Positions 16,894 through 25,906 of a DNA stretch of 64,000 nt are shown here, in pieces. The position numbers were made by a program, and so were the translations under genes. The stretch covers positions 6,606,001 to 6,670,000 of the forward strand of contig NZ_CP023747.1 of the NCBI RefSeq assembly GCF_008704995.1. Reading direction: 5' to 3'. The notes beneath the pieces were generated by a model. The model made no database searches. It was not told where the DNA came from and was given only the letters and a program-made list of their open reading frames with translations. Source of the stretch: Streptomyces nodosus (lineage in GTDB: Bacteria; Actinomycetota; Actinomycetes; Streptomycetales; Streptomycetaceae). Numbering within the stretch: position 1 is the stretch's first letter; each line of letters starts with the position of its first letter.

Positions 16894-17169
16894 TAAGGGT
16901 TGTCCCGCAACTCCTGGTCGGCTGATGCGGCTGACGGTCATGGCTCCGCAGCACTCGCTTACGGGCCGGCCGTGTTGTCAGTGTCCCGGGCTACGGTGCG
17001 GTGTGATGGGCTGGACGGAGATCGTGAGGGACTCGCGGCCATGGGGGGTGGGTCGGACAGGCCCCGGCAGCCAGCTCGGGTCTGGAGGTGTTTTGCCGTG
17101 TATCCACCCCCCACCTCCGCCGTCCGAGGGCTGTCCGCCCTGTTCGCGGGTGAATGGCAGGGGGAGACC

Positions 17170-17724
17170 GTGAGCCGACCGCTCTTGTTCCTCGATGTGG
17201 ACGGGCCCCTCAACCCTTACGCGGCCAAGCCGGAGAAGCGCCCCGCCGGCTACACCACCCTAAGAGTGCCGCGAGACGGCGGGGCTCCAGAGGAACACCG
17301 AGCACTCTCGTTCCGTCGGCGGCCCCTGAGGGTCTGGCTGAACCCAGAGCACGGACGAGACCTGCTCCGGCTCGACTACGAGCTGTGCTGGGCCACCACA
17401 TGGATGGCGGATGCCAATCGGTGGATTGCCCCGGTGCTCGGCCTTCCCGAACTTCCCTTCGTCGACTTCGGTGACGTCTTGCTTCAAGACCGCCCCGACG
17501 GAGTTCACTGGAAGACTGCTCCCCTGGTGGATTACGCCAACGGCCGCGCCTTCGCGTGGGTGGACGACGAACAGAGCGAGCTGGACCAGGCGTACGTGAC
17601 CACCCACCACGGCGCACGTGGCCTTCTGCACCACGTCAACCCGCGGATCGGCCTGAGAGAGGACGACTTCCGGACTCTTGCCGACTTCGCCCGTTCTTTG
17701 AGTACTTCACAAACCACCGGATGA
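17170..17724 (+). CDS. HAD-domain protein (secreted-nuclease/RNA-repair-associated HAD type)
   Basis: A 184-residue HAD-like protein starting at a GTG at 17170 behind GGGGGAG. The nucleophile motif is FLDVDGPLNPY (Asp9 and Asp11). LCWATTWMADANRWIAP resembles motif II of the group called the HAD domain in Swiss Army Knife RNA repair proteins, and HHVNPRIGLREDDFRTLADF is the typical ending (motif IV-like Asp). It probably acts as a phosphatase or phosphotransferase on nucleic acid ends or small phosphates. It follows the IS block directly with about 270 bp of non-coding DNA before it. Family is certain, substrate unknown. Confidence 0.82.
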   Translation: MSRPLLFLDVDGPLNPYAAKPEKRPAGYTTLRVPRDGGAPEEHRALSFRRRPLRVWLNPEHGRDLLRLDYELCWATTWMADANRWIAPVLGLPELPFVDFGDVLLQDRPDGVHWKTAPLVDYANGRAFAWVDDEQSELDQAYVTTHHGARGLLHHVNPRIGLREDDFRTLADFARSLSTSQTTG

Positions 17725-18033
17725 GCCTGTCCTCGGCCCATCGGCGCGTACTCCGCCGTCCGCACCAATAGTTCCCCCAGCGGATGCAACGACGGGGGCG
17801 CACTGGTGCCGGTCCTCCCGCAGCCGCTCTGGTGCTCTGACCGCATGGGTTCGCCGGGTTGACGGTGGTCGCAGTTGGGTCTGCGCTGACGCCCGATCCG
17901 ACTGCTGGGGGTGCTGTGGTGGCCGATCATCGCGCACCGATAGCGAACCGAGCTGGTGTTGCCCCGGCACACGAGCTGCTGCAGCTTCTGCCTTTCCTGA
18001 AGCCCTGTGGAACACCTCGCAGAGGCAAGGGGA
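17725..18033. other. gene-poor spacer with one arm of a 27-bp repeat
   Basis: No convincing gene in 309 bp. It contains the first copy of a 27-bp repeat at 17831-17857 (see the repeat entries). The sequence after it, up to the LysR stop at 18034, reads on the minus strand as low-quality frames without family features. It may be the end of a lost insertion sequence. Confidence 0.4.
17831..17857 (+). repeat. 27-bp direct repeat, copy 1
   Basis: It begins GGTGCTCTGACCGCAT and continues GGGTTCGCCGGG. It matches 25 of 27 positions with copy 2 at 19781-19807, in the same orientation. The two copies bracket the LysR/SDR pair. It looks like the end of an insertion sequence, but no transposase is next to it. 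Confidence 0.65.
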
Positions 18034-18936
18034 TCAGGTGACCGGCAGTTCGTTGTTCTCCCGTAGGGAGGGCGTGCCGAGCAATGTACGTGCGACCTCT
18101 TCCAGCGATCCGAGCAGCGGGTTCGGGTCGTCAGCGCGCGTGACGAGCACGACCTCGCAGGGATCGATGTCGATGACGGGCACCAGGGCGATGTCCTCGC
18201 GCACAGCAGCGCGTCGGTCGCCGGCAGGAAAGATCGCGACACAGTGGCCGGTGGCGATGAGTTCCAGCTTGTCCTCGTAGCTGTCGTCGATTGCGGGCGG
18301 GGGTGGTGCCGGGCGGTCGCCGACCGGCTTGGGCGTGCTCCAGACAACCGGAGTGCTGACGCAGGCCACCAGTTCCTCGTCCGACAGAGCCCGCAGGCTG
18401 ACGGGTTTCTCGTTCGCCAGATGATGACTCGCCGACGTGACGAGTACCCGCGACTCCTCATGGAGCTTGGTCACCCGGAAGCCGTCCGTGGGCAAGGGCA
18501 GGGGTCTGTATGCGACGAGGGCGTCGACCCGCCCCTCGGCGAGGGCGTGCGTGTCCCGCCAGTCGAGGTGCCGGGTGCGGACCTGGCCGTCGGGGTGCAG
18601 GCGGCGCAGTTCCTGCACACAGGCGGTGATGACCAGTCCTTCGGCGTAGCCGACGGTGATGGTACGGGGCTGGACGGCGGCTCTGGCCGTGCGAGCGGCT
18701 TGCTCGGCCTCGTGGAGCAGTGTCCGGGCCCTGGGAAGGAAGGCCTGACCGGCGTCGGTGAGGCTGCTGCCCTGCGGCGAGCGGTCGAACAGCCGGACAC
18801 CGAGCTGAGCTTCAAGTCGCTGGATCTGGCGGCTCAGCGACGGCTGCGCCAGGTGCAGCTTGGTGGCGGCCCGGCCGAAGTTGCCGTACTCCGCCACGAC
18901 CGTGAAATAGCGCACGAGCCGCAGATCAACGTCCAC
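18034..18936 (-). CDS. LysR family transcriptional regulator
   Basis: A 300-residue LysR regulator. The GTG at 18936 is chosen because the HTH follows at the normal distance (LRLVRYFTVVAEYGNFGRAA, LHLAQPSLSRQIQRLEAQLG); the longer reading adds 23 unlikely residues. The C-terminal effector domain is complete (ITVGYAEGLVITACVQELRR, VDALVAYRPLPLPTDG, DDSYEDKLELIATGHCVAIF). It diverges from the SDR gene at 19035 across 98 bp that hold two direct CATACG hexamers. It probably regulates that SDR. The organisation repeats that of the pair at 5309-7005. Confidence 0.92.
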   Translation of the reverse strand: MDVDLRLVRYFTVVAEYGNFGRAATKLHLAQPSLSRQIQRLEAQLGVRLFDRSPQGSSLTDAGQAFLPRARTLLHEAEQAARTARAAVQPRTITVGYAEGLVITACVQELRRLHPDGQVRTRHLDWRDTHALAEGRVDALVAYRPLPLPTDGFRVTKLHEESRVLVTSASHHLANEKPVSLRALSDEELVACVSTPVVWSTPKPVGDRPAPPPPAIDDSYEDKLELIATGHCVAIFPAGDRRAAVREDIALVPVIDIDPCEVVLVTRADDPNPLLGSLEEVARTLLGTPSLRENNELPVT

Positions 18937-19034
18937 TCGCCCAGGGTACGTCGCGCGTCGCCATACGCCTGGGACATGACGGCATACGGAACAGGTCTTG
19001 GACATGGTGTGCGGGCGGATATTTAGCTGGGGGC

Positions 19035-19781
19035 ATGACCACTTATGACGGCAAGAAGATCGTGATCACGGGCGGAAGCAGTGGTATCGGCCTGACTACA
19101 GCCCGGTTGTTCGCGGACGGTGGGGCGCACGTACTGATCACCGGCCGCACCGGATCCACCCTGGACGCCGCGTTGGAGCAGTTGGGGAACAAGGCGATCG
19201 CCGTCCGCAGCGACGCCGCGTCCCTGAAGGACATCAAGGCGCTGGCCGGCACGGTCCAGGAGCGGTTCGGCGCGGTGGACGCGCTGTTCGTCAACGCCGG
19301 CGTCACTGCGTCCGCGCCGTTCGACTCGACGACGGAGGAGATGTACGACGAGCTGTTCGGCAACAACACCAAGGGCCCGTACTTCACAGTGCAGGCGTTG
19401 GCGCCGCTGATGCGCGAGGGAAGCGGCGTGGTCCTCACCACGTCGGTGGTGAACGTCCTGGGCCTCGACGCGCTCAGTGTCTACTCGGCGAGCAAAGCAG
19501 CCCTGCGGTCCATGACGCGCACCCTGGCCCGCGAGCTGCTTCCGCGCAAGGTGCGCGTCAATGCCGTGAGCCCCGGCCCGATCGACTCGGGCGTCCTGGA
19601 CCGCTCCTTGTTGCCCGCCGACGTCGTCGAGGCGACGAAGGACACCTACCGGAACACCATCCCGATGCGGCGGCTGGGGACGTCTGAGGAAGTGGCCGCC
19701 GCGGTGGCGTACTTGGCGTTCGATGCGACCTTCTCGACGGGAACGGAGTTCCCTGTCGACGGAGGGGCCTCGCAACTCTAG
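19035..19781 (+). CDS. SDR family oxidoreductase
   Basis: A 248-residue classical SDR with cofactor motif TGGSSGIG (residues 12-19), VNAG (86-89) in place of NNAG, Ser at about 137, and the catalytic YSASK (Tyr150, Lys154). The C-terminal FSTGTEFPVDGGASQL is the standard end of this group. Arg38 after the second strand suggests NADP(H). It is divergent from the LysR at 18034-18936. The stop codon directly abuts copy 2 of the 27-bp repeat, so the right breakpoint of whatever moved here lies at its end. The substrate is unknown. Confidence 0.92.
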   Translation: MTTYDGKKIVITGGSSGIGLTTARLFADGGAHVLITGRTGSTLDAALEQLGNKAIAVRSDAASLKDIKALAGTVQERFGAVDALFVNAGVTASAPFDSTTEEMYDELFGNNTKGPYFTVQALAPLMREGSGVVLTTSVVNVLGLDALSVYSASKAALRSMTRTLARELLPRKVRVNAVSPGPIDSGVLDRSLLPADVVEATKDTYRNTIPMRRLGTSEEVAAAVAYLAFDATFSTGTEFPVDGGASQL

Positions 19782-19807
19782 GTGCTCTGACCGCATAGGT
19801 TCCCCGG
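19781..19807 (+). repeat. 27-bp direct repeat, copy 2
   Basis: It begins GGTGCTCTGACCGCAT and continues AGGTTCCCCGGG. It differs from copy 1 (17831-17857) at two positions. It starts on the last base of the SDR stop codon. Immediately after it is a short tandem of GGCGTCAG. Confidence 0.65.
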
Positions 19808-20265
19808 GGCGTCAGGGCGTCAGGGCGCCATGGAGAGGGGCGTCCGCCCCAGTGGTGCCCATCTCGCTGCGGACGCGGGCGCGCTCGCGGCGTTGAGCGA
19901 TCAGCACGTCGGGATGGCGGGTGTACTGATTCCGCCAGCGGCACCTCGCCGCGTTGTCGCATCACCCGGGTACATCCAGTGCGCGAGTGATGCTCCGCCT
20001 TGCGATGCAACCGCGGCGGGGCCGTTGATCGTCATTGCCGGGAGCGCCAGTGACACGATCCCCGCCTCACCACCCAGCACAGTGCCCGCCGTCCGCGCTG
20101 ACCAGGACGAGGTCGCGCACCGCGGCGAGACCGCCCGGAGCTGGAATGACGTCGCATTCGGGGGCGTATGGCCGCCCGGGTGGGCATACGACCGGGATTG
20201 CGTCACTGGGGGCAGACGAGACATACCGGGGTGGGCGTGACCTGCGGGCGGAAGGGGAGAGGGGA
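19808..20265. other. intergenic region upstream of the GH18-like gene
   Basis: About 460 bp without a supportable gene. It starts with two tandem copies of GGCGTCAG after the repeat. The frames crossing it on either strand lack family features and have poor composition. The final 60 bp probably hold the promoter of the gene at 20266, whose AGAGGGGA ribosome binding site is clear. Confidence 0.4.
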
Positions 20266-21462
20266 ATGGGGCATACCGAGGGCAGAGCGACGGAGCCCGA
20301 GCCGCGATCCGAGGAGGCAACGGCCCCGGACGAGGAAGCGAAGGCCGACGGGACAGACGCGACGCGCCCAGAGGGAGAGGCAACAGTCCCAGCCACGGAC
20401 GCGACAAGCGCCGAGCCGGAGGGACGGTCCGACCCGGCCCCGCCCTGCCGCCGACGGCGCTGGCGCTGGGCCAGCCGTGCCGCACTCGCCGTTGTGCTCG
20501 CGCTGCTCCTGCCGCTCCTCGCCGCCGAAACCGCCCTCCGGGTGAACTACTCGGGCGACCCCGTCGACGGGGCGCGTACCAGAGGCCGGGACGCGATCTG
20601 GCTGGGGCACGCCTGGGTGGACGGACGGAAGACGGACGCCGATGTCGCGGCCCTGGCCGAGCAGTTGGGCGGTACCGGCATCCGGGATCTGTACGTGCAC
20701 GCCGGTCCGCTGGAACACGACGGCACGCTGCCCGCGTCGGCCTACCGCAACGCCCGCCGGCTGATCCCAGCCGTGCACCGGGCCCTGCCCGGCGTCCGCG
20801 TGCAGGCATGGCTGGGCGACGTGCTGGCCACCGAGAGCCCCGACGGGCTGCGGCTGGAGCGGGCGCGGACGCGGGCGGCCGCGGTCGCCTCCACCCGGCA
20901 GATCCTGGCCGCCGGCTTTGACGGTGTCCACTTCGACCTGGAGCCGCTGCACTCCGGCGACCGGAACTACCTCGCTCTCCTCGACGACCTGCGCGCACTC
21001 ACCCGTGCCCATCATGTCCTGCTGTCCGTCGCCGCCCACCAGATCGACCCGCTCCCGGCGTTCCACTCCCTCTGGGGCACGCTCGTCGGCCACCCCAAGT
21101 GGTGGTCACAGGCGTACTTCGGCCAGGTCGCCCGGCGGGTCGACCAGATCGCCGTCATGTCGTACGACACCATGCAGCCCCTGCAGAGCCTGTACGGCGG
21201 CTATGTCGCCCAGCAGACCTCCCTCGCCTTGGAGGCCACCCCGCCCACCACCGACCTTCTGATGGGCCTGCCCTTCTTCCACGAGAACCGCTTCGGCCAC
21301 CGGGCAAGCGCCGAGACGGTCCCGGCCGCCACCCGTGGCGTCCGCCTCGGCCTCTCCCGCACGGATGCGGACCGCGCCCGCTTCGGCGTCGCCCTGTACG
21401 TCGACTTCGCCGCCACGGAGGCCGACTGGACGGCCTACCGCAAGGGCTGGGTCCGTCCGTGA
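20266..21462 (+). CDS. membrane-anchored GH18-like (chitinase-fold) protein
   Basis: A 398-residue protein. Residues 1-65 are charged and disordered (E/A/T/P-rich), a membrane anchor follows at about 66-86 (ASRAALAVVLALLLPLLAAE), and the rest is an extracytoplasmic TIM-barrel-like domain. Near residues 218-225 it has DGVHFDLE, matching the DxxDxDxE catalytic motif of GH18 hydrolases, and QIAVMSYDTMQPLQSLYGG is the matching later strand. A glycosidase acting on cell-wall or environmental glycans is possible. The start at 20266 has AGAGGGGA. The long cytoplasmic acidic tail is unusual for a secreted hydrolase. Confidence 0.75.
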   Translation: MGHTEGRATEPEPRSEEATAPDEEAKADGTDATRPEGEATVPATDATSAEPEGRSDPAPPCRRRRWRWASRAALAVVLALLLPLLAAETALRVNYSGDPVDGARTRGRDAIWLGHAWVDGRKTDADVAALAEQLGGTGIRDLYVHAGPLEHDGTLPASAYRNARRLIPAVHRALPGVRVQAWLGDVLATESPDGLRLERARTRAAAVASTRQILAAGFDGVHFDLEPLHSGDRNYLALLDDLRALTRAHHVLLSVAAHQIDPLPAFHSLWGTLVGHPKWWSQAYFGQVARRVDQIAVMSYDTMQPLQSLYGGYVAQQTSLALEATPPTTDLLMGLPFFHENRFGHRASAETVPAATRGVRLGLSRTDADRARFGVALYVDFAATEADWTAYRKGWVRP

Positions 21463-22212
21463 GATGAGGCCGCGCCCATGAAGCTGCCGGTGGAAAACGC
21501 GGCGCGGGCGATCTCCGAGAGCATGTCCTGCGCGTGGTGCACGGCCATGGCGGTCGACCACACGTTCATGGCTCCGATCGCGAACCGGATGCCGGTGAGC
21601 GAGACGGGGCTGGGCAACCGGCCAACGAGAGTGCTCTGGGCGCCGGCTGACGTGTGGATCGCCGGTGTCCTGATGGCGGAGCGAGCATGACCACGTTGGT
21701 GACGGCCAAGCCGAGGGCGGCGGGGATGGTGAGCGAGACGTGGGGTTGTACGCGGCGGTGAGGACAGGGACGAGCAAGAGGCCGACGGTGTACAGCGTGC
21801 CGGTGTAGCGCGGCATGCCGAAGCCGGGGTCGGGCAGCATGCTCGGAGGCGCGACGCACAGCCCCCACGACACAGCCCGCGGACCGGGGCCGTCGTCCGC
21901 GACGACGCCCGGTCGCAACCGAGGAGCCCTGCCCCTTGCCATGCCGCCACCGAAGGACACGGACGCCATGCCGTCACGGCGCGGAGGTGGCGCGACTGCT
22001 TCGTCACCGCGTGCGACGCAGGACGGATTCCTCATGAGGACGGCGTAGCGGTTGCCGCCGTCGTGCAGGAAGCGGGAGCGGGTGACGCGTGCCGCGGCCG
22101 CTCCGGAGACGTCGTCGGCGTTCAGGCGTCGTGTGCCCGGCGTGCCTGGCGGGGGCGGAGAGCGACCGGTGCCGGGGGTGCGTAGCCACGCCCCGGCAAC
22201 TCCCTGTCGGGG
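21463..22212. other. gene-free region with possible membrane-gene debris
   Basis: 750 bp with no intact gene. On the minus strand between about 21660 and 21850, two frames read as pieces of a membrane protein: GMPRYTGTLYTVGLLLVPVL in one, and HVSLTIPAALGLAVTNVVML in the other. They could be one frameshifted gene. Beside them, MNVWSTAMAVHHAQDML is an isolated fragment. Homology was not recognised, so this remains tentative. Confidence 0.3.
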
Positions 22213-23286
22213 TCAGGTCGTCGTCGACGACTTCCCGGTCGACGGCTTCGCGCGAAGGGCGTCGACGACCGCGCGCTCCAGGACCGCCGACTTGTTGATC
22301 AGGGTGCCCTTCTTGCCCATGGAAGTGTCCCTGATGAGGTAGCTCCGTTCGCCCAGGTACTCCAGGGTGGTCGAGTTGAAGATCCAGGTGGTGCGGTCAC
22401 CGGTGCGGGTGTTGTCGCGGGCCACGCCGATCCCGTGCCGGCCGGCCGCGTCCACCGCGTCGGGGTCCACGGTCACGCCGGGGATCTTCGCTGCGGCCTT
22501 GTAGAGGGCGGCCGCGGTCGTCGGCGGCATCACCGTCTCCCGCAGCAGCTCACCGATGGTGTCGAAGGTGTCCTGGGCCCGGTCGCGGTCCTCGGCCGGG
22601 GTGCCGCGTTGGTCCTGGTCCCGGTTGATCTCGGTGGTGAGCCGTTGCAGCAGGGCGTCGGGGTCGGTGGGCAGCGAGGCCAGCCAGGTGTACGTCGGCC
22701 GGCTGAGGCCTGCCGGGTAGCCGACGGCGGGCTCGCCGTCCGGGACGCCGACCTCGATCGGGTAGTACGAGCCGTCCTCGTGGATCAGGCCGACAGCGAT
22801 CACCGGTGCTACCTGCTGCGACATCCAGACCTCACGCTCGCGGGGCCTGGTCAGCTTCACCGGGCCGCCGAACGTGCCGTCGTTCTCGGTCTGCAGTGTC
22901 CTGACGTACACGAACTGGTCGTCGGTGACCTTCTGTTCGTCCTTCTTCGCGGCGACCGAGGCGATCCGGTCGAGCAGCACGGCCGCGCCACGCGGGGAGC
23001 CTGTGCCCGTGGCGGACGGTGCCGGAGCGCTGCCCTGGCCGGTGGCGGCGAGCGTGGTCAACAGCACCCCGCCCAGAGCCAGTCCGGCGGCGGGCAGCAG
23101 AACTGCGGGGCGCAGGAGGCGGGGTCGGGCGGAGGTGCGGTCGCCGTCCTGGTCGATCAGACGCATCAGGGTGTCCTTGTGGTGGAGATGACGGCCAGGG
23201 GGCAGGTCCCGTTCGGCCGGGGCCGGCAGCAGCCGGGCCAGCTCCTCGCGTTCGGCCCGCTCGGGGCCGGAGGTACGGTCGTTCAT
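22213..23286 (-). CDS. CU044_5270-type membrane protein, sigma-factor partner
   Basis: A 357-residue protein. Its cytosolic N-terminus is ERAEREELARLLPAPAERDL, one membrane segment lies at about residues 56-80 (RPAVLLPAAGLALGGVLLTT), and a large extracytoplasmic domain follows. The pattern is that of CU044_5270 family proteins, which accompany ECF sigma factors in actinobacteria. Its ATG overlaps the sigma stop codon by one base (TGATG), so translation is coupled and an anti-sigma-like role is likely. No zinc-binding HxxxCxxC motif is visible, so it is not a ZAS anti-sigma factor. Confidence 0.82.
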   Translation of the reverse strand: MNDRTSGPERAEREELARLLPAPAERDLPPGRHLHHKDTLMRLIDQDGDRTSARPRLLRPAVLLPAAGLALGGVLLTTLAATGQGSAPAPSATGTGSPRGAAVLLDRIASVAAKKDEQKVTDDQFVYVRTLQTENDGTFGGPVKLTRPREREVWMSQQVAPVIAVGLIHEDGSYYPIEVGVPDGEPAVGYPAGLSRPTYTWLASLPTDPDALLQRLTTEINRDQDQRGTPAEDRDRAQDTFDTIGELLRETVMPPTTAAALYKAAAKIPGVTVDPDAVDAAGRHGIGVARDNTRTGDRTTWIFNSTTLEYLGERSYLIRDTSMGKKGTLINKSAVLERAVVDALRAKPSTGKSSTTT

Positions 23287-23951
23287 CAGGCTTCCTCCTG
23301 GATGGGCAGAGCCACGAACGCGGCCCTGCTCTCTACCTCTCCGCGGCCGGGGCGGGGTTCCCTTCCGGACCGGGCCGGTTCTCCGGGGTGTGCTTCCCGC
23401 GCGGACTTGCCCGGTGTCCAGCCGAGTTCCTCGTCGGTGAGCCGGCGCAGCCGGGTACGGGCACGGGACAGCCGCGACCGTACGGTGCCCACCGGGACGC
23501 CCAAGGCCTCGGCGGCCTCGGCATAGTTCAGCCCGGACCAGACGCAGAGGGCCAGCGCCTCGCGTTCCTGGCGGCGGAGTCCGCCCAGCGCCTGCCGGAC
23601 CGCGGTGAGACGCCGTGCGTCGTCGACGCGTCCGACCGTGGCATCCGCGATGTCCGCCACCAGTTCCGGGGCGGGGCGGCGGGCCAGGAAGGCCAGGCGC
23701 CGCCCGATACCGCGCCTGGTGTTGCGTGCCTTGTTGGTGGCGATCCCGAGCAACCACGGCCGCAGCGAGTCGCCCTCCGGGTCGACGGTGTGACGGGTAC
23801 GCCAGGCCGCCAGGAAAGTCTCGGACATCACCTCCTCGGCCGTCGACCAGTCGCCCGTCAGCCGGTAGGCGTGGTTGTAGACCTCCCGCGCGAATTCCTC
23901 GTAGAGCGCGGTGAACGCCTCGTGGTCGCCCGCACTGATCCGTGCGCGCAT
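23286..23951 (-). CDS. ECF-type RNA polymerase sigma factor
   Basis: A 221-residue ECF sigma factor. Region 2 is at about residues 9-75 (FTALYEEFAREVYNHAYRLT, AEEVMSETFLAAWRTRHTV, LRPWLLGIATNKARNTRR) and region 4 at about 125-175 (LRRQEREALALCVWSGLNYA, EALGVPVGTVRSRLSRAR). A tail of about 45 residues after region 4 is rich in Pro/Arg/Glu. The ATG at 23951 was chosen, with GGGAG 11 nt upstream; an upstream GTG would add 11 residues. The coupled downstream gene encodes its membrane partner. The trigger is not deducible. Confidence 0.88.
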   Translation of the reverse strand: MRARISAGDHEAFTALYEEFAREVYNHAYRLTGDWSTAEEVMSETFLAAWRTRHTVDPEGDSLRPWLLGIATNKARNTRRGIGRRLAFLARRPAPELVADIADATVGRVDDARRLTAVRQALGGLRRQEREALALCVWSGLNYAEAAEALGVPVGTVRSRLSRARTRLRRLTDEELGWTPGKSAREAHPGEPARSGREPRPGRGEVESRAAFVALPIQEEA

Positions 23952-24456
23952 GCGCTTCCGGTCTCCCTGCTCATCACATCTCACACCCGCTACCTCTCCG
24001 GCCGGACCGAGGGGTTCCCGTGACCCGCGCCACACCGTGGGGCCACTGATGCCGGACGGCCGGATCCGGGGCGGGGACCATCGGTGGGACGCGGCCTCCC
24101 CCTCCATCCCGGGCGACGGCCGATCCGCCGGAGGCGTCGTCCTTGACCGTGGCCGGGAAGCCCGCCCGGCGGAACGCTCGCCGGGTCCCCGGGCGCGGCC
24201 ACCGGCGTATGCGGGGCGCGGTCGGGTTGCTCGCGCGACGCGGACGGAGCGCGCGGCCGACGGTGGTGGGCGGGCCGGCGCGGGGCGAACAGACGGCGTG
24301 TGCGGTGGCAGCGGTGGAGAAGGAGTCGGCGGCGGTCCCGGGCACGCCGCCGAGGGGGTGCGTGTCCTCGGCGAGGCGAGCCTGGCCATCTGTTGTGCCG
24401 CCCGCACCCCTCAGCTCCTGGACAGCTCCAAGCGGATGTGTCGGGCCCGCCCGGTG
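23952..24456. other. intergenic region
   Basis: About 500 bp between the sigma factor start and the metallophosphoesterase stop. No gene supported: frames on both strands are Arg/Pro/Gly-rich without motifs. The part nearest 23952 should contain the sigma factor promoter; I could not identify a reliable -35/-10. Confidence 0.35.
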
Positions 24457-25677
24457 CTACGGCGAGGTGGGCGGGTGCGGGGAGCGGAGTACCAGGAGGG
24501 TGATCTCGCTGGGGGCGAAGACGCGGAACGGTGGGCCCCAGAAGCCGGTTCCGCGGCTGGTGTAGAGGAGGGTGCGGGTGCCGTGGTGGCTGAGGCCGGC
24601 GAGGGCGGGCTGGTCGATGCGGACCAGGTGGTGGAAGGGCCAGATCTGGCCGCCGTGGGTGTGGCCGGAGAGTTGGAGGTCGATGCCGGCGGCTGCCGCC
24701 CGGTCGACGAACTTGGGCTGGTGTGCCAGGAGCAGGACGGGCAGGTCGGGGTCGGCGCCGTCCAGGGCTCCGGCGAGGTGGGCGCGGTGGCCTGCCAGGC
24801 CGGAGGACTCGGCGGTGACGTCGTCCACGCCGGCGACCACGAGGGTGTCGCCGCCGCGTTCGAGCAGCAGATGGCGGTTGCGCAGCGGCTCCCAGCCCAG
24901 CTCGTCCATCAGGTCGACCCAGCCCTGGGCCTCGCTGTAGTACTCGTGGTTGCCGGTGACGTACACACGGGCCCGGGTGGCCCGCACGGTACCGAGTGGG
25001 GTGGCCTGGGCGCGGCGGCGTTCGGCCGTGCCGTCCGCGATGTCGCCGGTGTGGCAGACCAGGTCGGCTTCCAGGGCGTTCACCGTCTCGCACACCCGTG
25101 CCGACCAGCGGGCGCGATCGAGTGGGCCGTAGTGGGTGTCGGTGATGAGGGCGACGCGGAGGCCGTCCAACCCGGCACCCAGCCGCGGGAGTTGCACATC
25201 GAGTCGGCGCACGCGTGGCACCCGGCGGGCCTCGGCGTACCCCCAGCCGAGCAGTACGGCGGTTGTGCCGAGGACGGCCCAGGCGACGATGCGGGCCCGG
25301 TCCTGGCTCTCGCCCACGTCGGCCACGGTCAGGGCGAGCCGCAAGAACGCCCCGAGCAGAACGGACCAGGTGAACAGGACCCAGCTGGCGCCCAGCAGGG
25401 TGTCACCGATGATCGCCGCCCGGTCCAGCTGGCGCCGGCCGTGGCCGCGCACCATCGCGAGCGGCATACCTATGAGGCCGAGGACGAACAGGACGGTGCC
25501 GACCACCGTGACGGGCAGCGGCCAGTGCTGGCCGCTGTGCAGCAGCACCCAGCAGGGCACGGCCCACAACAGAACGGGGGCGATCATGGGGATGTAACGC
25601 GCCAGGCGGTGCAGTCGGCTCTGTCTCGGCTCTTGCGTTTCACCCTCGGCGGGCCGGGTGTCGCTGGTGTCGGTCAC
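24457..25677 (-). CDS. membrane metallophosphoesterase
   Basis: A 406-residue protein with four N-terminal membrane helices in about the first 155 residues, then a calcineurin-like phosphoesterase domain on one face of the membrane. All metal motifs are present: ITDTHYG (D-x-H), VCHTGDIADG (GD), VYVTGNHEYYS (GNHE), LLLAHQP and SGHTHGGQIWPF (GHTHGGQ). This is the YkuE-like group, associated with lipid or envelope phosphoester hydrolysis. The GTG at 25677 has GAGAGGGA before it; a GTG 36 bp upstream is possible. It stands as a single transcription unit. Confidence 0.9.
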   Translation of the reverse strand: MTDTSDTRPAEGETQEPRQSRLHRLARYIPMIAPVLLWAVPCWVLLHSGQHWPLPVTVVGTVLFVLGLIGMPLAMVRGHGRRQLDRAAIIGDTLLGASWVLFTWSVLLGAFLRLALTVADVGESQDRARIVAWAVLGTTAVLLGWGYAEARRVPRVRRLDVQLPRLGAGLDGLRVALITDTHYGPLDRARWSARVCETVNALEADLVCHTGDIADGTAERRRAQATPLGTVRATRARVYVTGNHEYYSEAQGWVDLMDELGWEPLRNRHLLLERGGDTLVVAGVDDVTAESSGLAGHRAHLAGALDGADPDLPVLLLAHQPKFVDRAAAAGIDLQLSGHTHGGQIWPFHHLVRIDQPALAGLSHHGTRTLLYTSRGTGFWGPPFRVFAPSEITLLVLRSPHPPTSP

Positions 25678-25906
25678 GCTTTCCCTCTCTGACCGGGCTG
25701 CCGTCTTGCGCACTGTATCCGGTCGCCTCCAGGCCGCCAGGACCGGCGTTCAGGGGCGCGGCCCTGGGCTTGATCCGCTTTGACGGACATCAGAGATCAG
25801 GGGAGTCAGCGGGCCCGGCCAGAGCCTGCGCCCGCCGTGCGACCCGAACGTGCTTGAGGACGGCGGCCAGGGCGGCGGCCAGGGCGGTGAGTGAGCCGCC
25901 CCAGGC

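Noticed and set aside
23911..25692. About 590-codon plus-strand frame opposite the metallophosphoesterase
   Set aside because: Antisense shadow; the minus strand carries all metal-binding motifs of a known family.
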